A stretch of 64,000 nucleotides of DNA, from the NCBI RefSeq assembly GCF_025370775.1, contig NZ_JAMXEX010000005.1:62001-126000 (forward strand), written 5' to 3'. A program made the position numbers and the translations under genes. The DNA comes from Ancylothrix sp. D3o. Its GTDB lineage: Bacteria; Cyanobacteriota; Cyanobacteriia; Cyanobacteriales; Oscillatoriaceae. Positions 17,659-25,400 of the stretch are shown in pieces; positions within the stretch are counted from its first letter, which is position 1; every line of letters starts with the position of its first letter. The notes beneath the pieces were generated by a model. It was not told the DNA's origin. It made no database searches and saw nothing but the letters and a program-made list of their open reading frames with translations.

Positions 17659-17820
17659 TTACTCCCCAAAAAACCAACTAAACCCCAAAAAAACTAAAAC
17701 CAGCAACCCCCACAAAGGAAACTTAAGCCCCCCTAAAAAATAAACCACTGGAAACACAAAAAGCCCCATCAGCAACCAGCCAAGCCCCAGCAAAAATAGT
17801 AATAAAAAAACCGCATACAT
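17659..17820 (-). CDS. 53-residue two-helix membrane protein
   Basis: On the minus strand an ATG at 17820 opens a 53-codon frame ending with TAA at 17659. It starts M-Y-A-V-F-L-L-L-F-L-L-G and holds two hydrophobic segments (about 3-30 and 35-51) separated by a short loop with a lysine, ending S-W-F-F-G-E. A GGAGG motif lies ten bases upstream and a GGAG directly next to the start, which supports translation. It lies in what would otherwise be a 446-base gene-free gap. I do not recognise a family; the strongly T/G-rich composition of the minus strand here also makes hydrophobic frames arise by chance, so confidence is limited. Confidence 0.5.
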   Translation of the reverse strand: MYAVFLLLFLLGLGWLLMGLFVFPVVYFLGGLKFPLWGLLVLVFLGFSWFFGE

Positions 17821-17992
17821 ATCTCCATTCCCTCCACAAAAACATTAAAACTGACCTGTGGCAAAAATAAAATTGTCACCAGCCCCCAACTTCAAAAACC
17901 AATACCTTGTTAGAACTAAAATAACCTAGCCATCCATAATCCCCATCAGCAACAAAAAAAGAAAAACCCTCAAAAACAATCGGAGGATAGCC

Positions 17993-18481
17993 ATGCGCTC
18001 CCAGCCATTAAAACAACTAAAACAGGCAACCATACTCAGCCTAACCCTGAGCCTGACCCTCCTTTTACCCGCCGGCGCAGAAGACCCCATCTTCGGTAAA
18101 ATCAGCCTCCGCCCCGGCTTCACCCCACCGGCCGGCACCATCACCGGCTACACAAGTGGCTCAACCTCCCTACCCGCCGTCGTCGCCAACAGCGACTACA
18201 AAGGCAACAAATGCCTCGGCTTTGCAGACAAAGCCCCAGACTACAAAATGGTTTTAGAGCAAGACTTCCCCAAACTGCAATTCTCCCTCAACAGCGGCGG
18301 AAAAGACACAACCCTCGCAATTATGGGCCCCGACCGAAAAATCCGCTGCGGCGACGACACCGGCTCATCAAAAGACGCATCGATCACAGACACAAACTGG
18401 AAAGCCGGAGAATACAGCATTTGGGTAGGTTCCATCGACCCAGCCAGCCAGTGGAACTACAAACTCACCGTCCAGCAGTAG
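17993..18481 (+). CDS. Secreted hypothetical protein with signal peptide
   Basis: The 162-residue protein begins with a clear Sec signal peptide: basic R/K residues, a hydrophobic run S-L-T-L-S-L-T-L-L-L-P and an A-G-A cleavage site at about 27-29. The mature part has two cysteines (near residues 75 and 120) that could form a disulfide, and a C-terminal beta-rich region ending in Y-K-L-T-V, similar in outline to pre-peptidase C-terminal domains. It is probably periplasmic or outer-surface. A ribosome binding site CGGAGG lies seven bases before the ATG. The gene precedes cysE by 72 bases with a 9-bp inverted repeat in between. No function can be named. Confidence 0.7.
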   Translation: MRSQPLKQLKQATILSLTLSLTLLLPAGAEDPIFGKISLRPGFTPPAGTITGYTSGSTSLPAVVANSDYKGNKCLGFADKAPDYKMVLEQDFPKLQFSLNSGGKDTTLAIMGPDRKIRCGDDTGSSKDASITDTNWKAGEYSIWVGSIDPASQWNYKLTVQQ

Positions 18482-18509
18482 CCAAACCACACAGCAAAAA
18501 CCCCAACAA

Positions 18510-18538
18510 CGGTAATATAAAAAAAGGTCATATTACCG
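18510..18538. promoter_or_regulatory. Inverted repeat CGGTAATAT / ATATTACCG upstream of cysE
   Basis: Two exact nine-base arms at 18510-18518 and 18530-18538 flank an 11-base A-rich spacer. It ends 15 bases before the cysE start codon and has no T tract after it, so it is more likely an operator or leader hairpin than a terminator. Confidence 0.5.
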
Positions 18539-18553
18539 CTGGGTAATCTCTCG

Positions 18554-19306
18554 ATGTTTAAAACACTCGCCGCCGACTTCCGCATCATCTTCGAGCGTGA
18601 CCCCGCAGCACGCAACCCCCTAGAAGTCCTATTTTGCTACCCCGGATTGCAAGCCTTAGTCTTCTATCGCTTCGCCCACTGGTTAAAAAACCTCGGCCTC
18701 CCCTTCATTCCCCGCCTCATCTCTCACATCGCCCGCTTTTTAACCGGCATCGAAATTCACCCCGGCGCCACCATCGGCACCGGAGTTTTTATTGATCACG
18801 GCATGGGAGTCGTCATCGGCGAAACCGCCATCATCGGCGACTACGCCCTCATCTACCAAGGAGTCACCCTCGGCGGCACCGGCAAACAAAGCGGCAAACG
18901 CCACCCCACCGTCGGCGAAAATGTCGTCGTTGGTGCCGGTGCCAAAGTCCTCGGCAATATCCACATCGGCAACAATGTCCGCATCGGCGCCGGTTCAGTC
19001 GTCCTCCGCGACGTCCCCTCCGATTGCACCGTCGTCGGCATCCCTGGCAGAATCGTCTACCGCTCAGGAGTCCGCGTAAATCCCCTCGAACACGGTCAAC
19101 TGCCCGACTCCGAAGCCGCCGTCATCCGTGCCCTCCTTGATCGTATCGACAGCCTCGAAGAACAACTGCAAACTATGCAAACCCAAATTTATGCCTTAAG
19201 TCCCGCCCATGTTTCCGTCCGCCGCACCCACGATCTCCCAATCTCACCCAAATGTCTCCTCAAAGACCGCGAAATCCAAGAATTCCTCGGTGGCTCAGGA
19301 ATCTAA
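18554..19306 (+). CDS. cysE: Serine O-acetyltransferase CysE
   Basis: CysE transfers acetyl from acetyl-CoA to L-serine, making O-acetylserine for cysteine synthesis in the cytoplasm. The 250-residue protein has the short helical N-terminus of the SrpH/EpsC-type branch, then a left-handed beta helix of hexapeptide repeats (about 65-175). Catalytic landmarks are [13 protein letters not shown] (histidine near 84), G-V-T-L-G-G-T-G and K-R-H-P-T-V-G. The C-terminal tail after about 180 is long and charged; it may carry the feedback site or a partner-binding end. An inverted repeat lies directly upstream. Three perfect decamer repeats follow the stop codon. Confidence 0.95.
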   Translation: MFKTLAADFRIIFERDPAARNPLEVLFCYPGLQALVFYRFAHWLKNLGLPFIPRLISHIARFLTGIEIHPGATIGTGVFIDHGMGVVIGETAIIGDYALIYQGVTLGGTGKQSGKRHPTVGENVVVGAGAKVLGNIHIGNNVRIGAGSVVLRDVPSDCTVVGIPGRIVYRSGVRVNPLEHGQLPDSEAAVIRALLDRIDSLEEQLQTMQTQIYALSPAHVSVRRTHDLPISPKCLLKDREIQEFLGGSGI

Positions 19307-19310
19307 AATC

Positions 19311-19340
19311 CCCTTCCTTCCCCTTCCTTCCCCTTCCTTC
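19311..19340. repeat. Perfect tandem repeat of a 10-base unit (three copies)
   Basis: The unit CCCTTCCTTC is repeated three times without error immediately after the cysE stop codon, with a partial fourth unit after it. The whole run is pyrimidine-only on the plus strand. Confidence 0.9.
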
Positions 19341-19421
19341 CCCCTCTTTTTCAAGCCGAGGCTCACAGAGGTTTTCTCGGCCTTTCTCTGTATCCTCGCT
19401 TTGAAAAAGAACCTCCTAATC

Positions 19422-20003
19422 TCAAGGATTAACCTCCTCCTCTCGCCACAGTTTCTCCCCATCTAATTCATAAATGCGCCGGTTCTGCGGTTCCCCCCTC
19501 AACTCCAAATGCTCGACTTTTGTAGGTTCGAGCAAAAGCAAACAAAAATGCCCCAAAGGCTCAACAGCATCGGGAAGTGCCGGTGAAAACGCCTCAAAAC
19601 TCGCCCTCGTCTTCCCCGGCTCAGGCCAAGCAAACTGAACTCTCGCCCCATCAGACAATTCTTGCCAAGCAATTTGACGCGCTTTCTGTAAATCTTCATC
19701 CCCATGATTTTCTCCCACTAAAATAAGCTCGCCAAACAGTCGAAACTGCTCTCGTGTTTTCGGGAAATACCAGCAAATTTCCCCCCAAGGATGGCTTTCA
19801 ATTTGACCGGCTTTTTCGCTGCGAGCATCGGTGACAATTTTTAAAGTATTCGTCTCCCCTAAAAACCCCCGAAAAACAACCGTCCGGTTTGCCGGCATTT
19901 TCTCCGCCCTCACCGTTGCCAACTGACAATATCGTGCATTGACTAAACTACGATTGCGATGCAAAGCGCGAGCCAAAAAAGTACGCCAAGGAGCCAAAGA
20001 CAT
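19422..20003 (-). CDS. FMN-dependent PPOX-type flavoprotein (Npun_F5749-like)
   Basis: The 193-residue protein looks like a pyridoxamine-5-phosphate-oxidase-type split-barrel flavoprotein: an N-terminal helix, then strands with C-Q-L-A-T-V-R, T-V-V-F-R-G-F-L-G, L-K-I-V-T-D-A-R-S-E-K and E-I-C-W-Y-F-P-K-T-R-E-Q-F-R, which are the FMN-phosphate and dimer-contact segments. The pattern agrees with the cyanobacterial Npun_F5749 family. The substrate is unknown; it is unlikely to be true PdxH because the C-terminal substrate-binding motif is absent. It is convergent with cysE and starts with ATG at 20003. Confidence 0.82.
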   Translation of the reverse strand: MSLAPWRTFLARALHRNRSLVNARYCQLATVRAEKMPANRTVVFRGFLGETNTLKIVTDARSEKAGQIESHPWGEICWYFPKTREQFRLFGELILVGENHGDEDLQKARQIAWQELSDGARVQFAWPEPGKTRASFEAFSPALPDAVEPLGHFCLLLLEPTKVEHLELRGEPQNRRIYELDGEKLWREEEVNP

Positions 20004-20123
20004 AAAATTTTAGATTTGAGAATTTCCCGATTTTCAATTTTACTGCTAAACGCTGTTCTAAAAACCCTGTCTCTCACACAAACCCGGTTTTTCAAATAAA
20101 GCCTAGACTACAAACAGATAGCC

Positions 20124-20180
20124 TATCTGCGTTAATCTGTGGGGGGGCATCCTGCCTGTTTTACATCGGCGGTTAAAAAG
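20124..20180. repeat. Dispersed CTGCGTTAATCTG ... CGGTTAAAA repeat, interrupted
   Basis: This is a relative of the repeat at 12966. The left part CTGCGTTAATCTGTG and right part ATCGGCGGTTAAAA are separated by about 23 bases containing GGGGGGGCATCCTGCCTG, a degenerate copy of the GC-rich GCAGGC/GCCTGC hairpin found elsewhere. Confidence 0.5.
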
Positions 20181-20207
20181 ACCTATTACTCAATCTAAAA
20201 TCTAAAA

Positions 20208-20831
20208 TCACCACTTACCAAAAACGGCATCTCGTAGCAGAATAATCAAAGCAATTCCTGTAATCGCCCCAACGAGTCCCCACGCTACTGTTAAACCTAT
20301 CACTTCGGCTACAAATAGGCCGGTTGCTGCTCTCAAAACTCCCCCAAAAGTCCAGCCAATTGCTAACCCAATTGCCCATGCCATAGACATTGCTAATATC
20401 CAGCGCCAAGCTTGGGGAATTTGATGTTTTAAAAGCAACCATTGCGCGACTCCAATTGCCCCACCCACGAAAGTCCCATTGACAATTCCGTAAACCATTC
20501 TTAGGGGTATAATTTGAGTTTTTGGTGCCATCCAGCCGATAGCGCCGATGCCGGTGAAAGCCACCAACCCCCAACTAGCTATATTTACTAATACCCACCA
20601 CTCACGACCTTTAAATTTCTTTCTGAGGGCAAAAGATTGAGCCAACCCTATGACTGCACCCCCCAACATCCCCTCAAGGGCATTAATTTCGCCTCGTTCG
20701 CCAATTTCAATCAGTAGTAAGCTGAATAAAAATCCCCCCATATTACACCCCACCCATTGCCACCAAAAGCCGGTTCCTAATTCTAATAATTTGACGTATT
20801 TATGATATAATGTTTGGCTTGATATTTCCAT
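20208..20831 (-). CDS. Multi-pass hypothetical membrane protein with internal repeat
   Basis: The 207-residue protein has about six to seven hydrophobic, glycine-rich segments. Two segments carry similar sequences, G-G-A-V-I-G-L-A-Q-S-F-A-L and G-G-A-I-G-V-A-Q-W-L-L-L (about 57-69 and 124-135), so it probably arose by internal duplication. This layout is seen in many cyanobacterial proteins without known function. There is no signal peptide. It is 40 bases downstream of the GHL10-type gene on the same strand and may be co-transcribed with it. Confidence 0.65.
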   Translation of the reverse strand: MEISSQTLYHKYVKLLELGTGFWWQWVGCNMGGFLFSLLLIEIGERGEINALEGMLGGAVIGLAQSFALRKKFKGREWWVLVNIASWGLVAFTGIGAIGWMAPKTQIIPLRMVYGIVNGTFVGGAIGVAQWLLLKHQIPQAWRWILAMSMAWAIGLAIGWTFGGVLRAATGLFVAEVIGLTVAWGLVGAITGIALIILLRDAVFGKW

Positions 20832-20871
20832 TTTCCAAAATCGCCGCGATTGGCATTAAAAATTTTTCTGG

Positions 20872-22185
20872 CTAATTTAAAACCTCCCTAAAAAATTCTA
20901 AAAAACCATCTACAAAAAGGCGCATTTGTTGGCTGAAATAGTGTTCTACTTCTGGCGGTGTGTCGGCAAAAGTTTTTTGGAAGCTGTTGCGGCGTTGCTG
21001 GGGAGACTCTGGGGTAAGATAACTCCATAAACTTTCCCAATAGAAAAATGAAACACCGGCAAATTTTTTATCTCTTACAATGTTGACTTGTTCTTGAATT
21101 TGCTTGACAGGGACGGGGTTTCGCCAAGTGCCGGTGGTGATTCCTATTATTACAGGGATTTTTTTACGGGCTTCTTGAATGGCGGGATCTTCTAATTCTC
21201 TGTTAAAACGTTTGATATCGTTGCGGTAAACTTGCAAGATTAATTCATCAACTAAACCTCGATTTACCCACGTTTGCCAATCTTGAAGATAGTTGTTATA
21301 AGAAAATCCCTGGGAGTTGGGGGAAAGGGAAATTTTTACATCTGGTTTTGTGGCTTTAATTTCTTTGTTTAGCTTGGCGATAAATTCAGTGATTTTATCA
21401 GCCCGCCAGCGCATCCATTCCTTATCTTTTGGGTTATTTGGTGGGTTTTTGCCTTCGTGTTCTTGTTGATAAAGTTTGACGGTAAGAGGATCATAGCCTA
21501 ATTCCACCGGCATCCCAAAATGGTCATCAATTTGAATTCCTTGGATTGCATAATTATTCACTACTTCTAAAATTAAATTTTGCATAAAAGTTTGAACTTG
21601 GGGATGCAGAGGATTTAGCCAAACTTGTCTGACGGCCAACATTTCCGAAGGTAAAGAAAATAAAGGTTTTTGTTTTGCTAATTCTGTGGCTGCTTGCTCA
21701 TCTAAAACTTCTTTGAAATCTTCTCTATTATCGCGGCGAGTTGTTAACCAGTCGGGATGACGTTTAGCTAACAAAGAATTGGCCGGTGTCATAAATCCAT
21801 ATTCAAACCAAGGAACGACTTTTAAGTTTTTTTCATTACCTTTCTCTACAATAAATTTTAAAATATCTTGAAAAGGTTTTGTCAAACTCAAAAAAGCGTT
21901 TTGTTGTCGCCCAGTAATTTGTCTGCCAACTTCGCTCGGATAAAATGTATGACCCCGGTTCCAAACTACGGGATAAATGGTGTTAAAATTCAAATTTGCT
22001 AACTGATTTAAAGCGCGATGGACTCCCCAAGGCACAAATAAGACTCCGCTGGCTACATTTGTTAGCCATACGCCGCGAATTTCAGGGCTGGAAGTGGGGG
22101 GGATTTGTGAATGGGTGATTGTGGTAAGGGTTAATAGGAAGGCTAGAAGACTGGAAAGGAAAAAAATTGTCCATTTTTTGGGCAT
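20872..22185 (-). CDS. Secreted family-10-like glycosyl hydrolase (GHL10 / YngK type)
   Basis: The 437-residue protein starts with a signal peptide or anchor (about 4-26) and then a TIM-barrel domain with E-I-R-G-V-W-L-T-N near residue 35, F-N-T-I-Y-P-V-V-W-N-R-G-H near 72-84, V-V-P-W-F-E-Y-G-F near 123 and G-I-Q-I-D-D-H-F near 216. These are the landmarks of the GHL10 family (PF02638-type), thought to act on cell-wall or exopolysaccharide glycans. The acidic pair D-D and later E residues are candidate catalytic groups. It probably works in the periplasm. Exact substrate unknown. Confidence 0.85.
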   Translation of the reverse strand: MPKKWTIFFLSSLLAFLLTLTTITHSQIPPTSSPEIRGVWLTNVASGVLFVPWGVHRALNQLANLNFNTIYPVVWNRGHTFYPSEVGRQITGRQQNAFLSLTKPFQDILKFIVEKGNEKNLKVVPWFEYGFMTPANSLLAKRHPDWLTTRRDNREDFKEVLDEQAATELAKQKPLFSLPSEMLAVRQVWLNPLHPQVQTFMQNLILEVVNNYAIQGIQIDDHFGMPVELGYDPLTVKLYQQEHEGKNPPNNPKDKEWMRWRADKITEFIAKLNKEIKATKPDVKISLSPNSQGFSYNNYLQDWQTWVNRGLVDELILQVYRNDIKRFNRELEDPAIQEARKKIPVIIGITTGTWRNPVPVKQIQEQVNIVRDKKFAGVSFFYWESLWSYLTPESPQQRRNSFQKTFADTPPEVEHYFSQQMRLFVDGFLEFFREVLN

Positions 22186-22493
22186 TTAAAACTATCTCAT
22201 TTCAGAAACAGCATTTTTATTTTAATCAATCTGCGGCTGCTCGATAATGGGGAGAAAACTAAACAGAAATAGTTAAACATCAACGCCGACGATTAGAGCA
22301 AATTTGCCCGCAATCATTCGCCTTTGGTAGCCCCTACAATTGGGCCGGATTTATATCTGTAGGCTTAAGCTAACAAAAAACCCATCCCTACCACTAGCGC
22401 AAAGTGTCCATTTTGACAAGCTTTAAACCCCATATCTAATGGTGTATATTCGTAGTCTACTCTCATGTCAGAACAGGACGAAGCCAAAAAGCA
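22186..22493. other. Gene-free region upstream of nrdJ
   Basis: This 308-base region lies between two divergent genes and should contain the nrdJ promoter. I looked for a cobalamin riboswitch core and for NrdR-box pairs, which regulate some B12-dependent or other reductases, and could not recognise either. No strong hairpin was found. Confidence 0.35.
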
Positions 22494-25400
22494 ATGGTTC
22501 AAGAACTTAGTCTCACAGCCAAGGGCCAATTTCCCGAAAGCGCACCGGCAGCAAATCCGGTATTCTTCAGGACGTACAGCCGGCGTACCCCCCAAGGACG
22601 CGAAACCTGGCAGGAAGTGTCACAGCGAACCGTCTCTGGGTTAGCAAAACTTGGCAACCTCACCCCCGATGAAACCGAACTCATTTACCGGATGCAGTGC
22701 GAATTAAAATCGCTCACGTCTGGCCGGTGGTTGTGGGTTGGAGGCACAGAATGGATCGAAAAACCAGAGAACTTTTCCGGCGCTTATAACTGTTCATCCA
22801 CCAATATTTGCGACTGGCGCGCCTTTGGATTATTGATGGATTTAGCCATGATGGGATGCGGCACCGGCGCCGTATTAGAACCCCGTTATATTAATCAATT
22901 ACCTGCAATTCGTAACCGCATTAACGTCAAAATTCAAGGCGAAATAGGCTCTACCATTGCCCAAAATCGCCGACAAGAAACTGATGTGAAAATAACCGGG
23001 AACGAGGTATTAATTAATGTTGGAGATTCGCGGCAAGGTTGGGTAAAGTCTTATCAAACTTTGCTGGAATTGTCAACTGATGAACGTTTTTTAAAAGAAG
23101 TAAATGTCATCATTGATGTTAGCGATGTGAGGCCGGTGGGAGAACCCTTAAAAGGATTTGGTGGCGTAGCGAATCCTGTTAAATTACCAGAATTATATAG
23201 CCGGTGTGCCGGAATTTTGAATAAGGCAATAGGCCGGCAGCTTAATTCTGTTGAATGTTGTTTATTGATTGATGAAGCTGCGGTAGTTGTGGTTGCCGGT
23301 AACGTCAGAAGATGTTTACCTGCGGGGGCACTTGTTCATGCAGAATCAGGCTTAATTCCCATAGAAAAAATCAGAATTGGGGATCGAGTTTTGACGAGCA
23401 AAGGCTTTTACCCCGTGACAAACTTTTTCGACCAAGGAGTTCAGCCTTTATGCCGTATCAAAACTCAGGATGGATACTTGGAGTGTACTGCTGACCATAA
23501 AGTAGCGGTTTTAACCGATGTTTATGGGAACTACAAAATGGTCAAAGCGAAAGACCTAAAAGAAGGAGATCGCTTAATTTTTGTACCGCAAGCAATACCA
23601 GGGACAGCCACCGAATTACCAAGCTTTAAACCCAAAGAGGGTAAGAAAGCTAAATGCCTAACGGTACCAGCTTTAACCACCGAAGTCGCCTATTTTTTAG
23701 GTTACTTACACGGGGATGGTTCTGTGGCGTCTGATACATGGCGAGTCAGATTCAGAATTGCTCAAGATTCACCTGAGATTATTGAGAAATTAATCGCAGT
23801 TGGTCAACAGTTTGGTTTAGAAACTTATACGCTGCGTTCCCCCGAACAGTGCCAAGCAAAAGCTTTTGAACTGCAATTCAATAGTAGTGCTTTAAATGAG
23901 TACCTATCTCAATTCAAAAAGCCGTTTACTTCGATTTCGATTCCTGACTGTATTTTGATGGGAACGGCAGACATTCGTAAGGCTTATTTGGCCGGTTTAG
24001 CTGATGCCGATGGCTGTCATTCTCAAGGGGTTTTGGTGGCTTCGGTTTATCCAGACTTCCTCCGACAAGTTCAAACAGTCTATGGGTCTTTGGGAATTAC
24101 GACACGCCTTTGTTCTTCAGTGCGGAAACGAACAGGTAAATGGGAAGGGGAACTGGTAACGGTAGGTGAGCGTGCTTTTGAAGCAGCAGAAACAATGCTG
24201 TTGAGTTATTCAGTATATTTTGCTCTGCGAAAACGCGAACGTCCTAAATCTTTCAAAGATCATGGTTTCCCGAAGGAAATGGTAAGACCTTTGGTGAATA
24301 GCTATCAATATGGATGGATCAATCAACAAACACAAATGATTGCTCCTACGTTGAAGAAATTTATCGCTGATGCAACAAATTTAATTCCTGTCAAAGTAGA
24401 CGGCGTTGAAATGGATGTAAGGACGGCACACACCTATGATATTGAGGTTGCCAGCATCCATGAATTTGTCTGTGAGGGAATTTTAGTGTCTAATTCTGCC
24501 GGCATGAGGCAAGGGGTAAGCGATGATAATTTGTTTGCCGGTGCTAAAGAAAATCTCTGGCAGTGCGATGAGGCTGGCAACTGGCGAATTGACCCCGAAA
24601 GGGATGCTTTACGAATGGCAAATCATACGCGCGTTTTCCACCGCAAACCAACCCTAGAAGAAACAATAGAGGCTGTACGAAAGCAATATTATTCTGGGGA
24701 AGGTGCGATTCAGTGGGCCGGTGAAGCAATTGCCAGAGCTAATATTGATTTGTTGCCGAATCAAGAAACTAAAAAGGCATTTTTGAAGGCTTACCAAGAA
24801 GGAACAATTAAAGAATGGTTCCAGACAAACTATCCCAATATGCCCGAACAAGAAATCGAGCATCGGTTAGCCCGTGTGGGGTTGAATCCTTGTGTGACGG
24901 CTGATACCTGGATTCATACAGAATTTGGCCCCCGTCAAGTTAAAGATTTGCTTGGCAAGCAGCACGGAACCTACGTCAATGGTGAACTGTTTAGTACGAC
25001 ATCTGAAGGCTTTTTCTATACAGGAAACCAACCGGTTTTAAAGGTAACGACTCACGAAGGCATTTCTCTGCGATTAACCCCCAACCATCAGCTTTTACGC
25101 ATCACCAGTCAAACCCAGAAACAGCAATACGTCGAATGGACAGCCACCGCAGATTTAAAACCGGGTGATAGGCTCTGTTTGCATAATCACCGGGATATTC
25201 AACCCTGGTCAGGAACGGGAACATTTGAAGAAGGCTGGCTTCTCGGCAGTTTGCTCGGCGATGGTTCACTTGCGGAAACTGCTTGGCATGACCAAGGCAT
25301 TCTCCGTTTTTGGGGTGAATCTCAGGATGAAATGATTGCATTGGCGGTGGCGACGCTTCAAGCAACAGTGACTTGCGGTAGTCATCTAGCTGGGCATTAC

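Noticed and set aside
22186-22493. Cobalamin riboswitch before nrdJ
   Set aside because: I could not find the B12-box core or a matching set of stems; the B12 dependence of the enzyme alone is not evidence.
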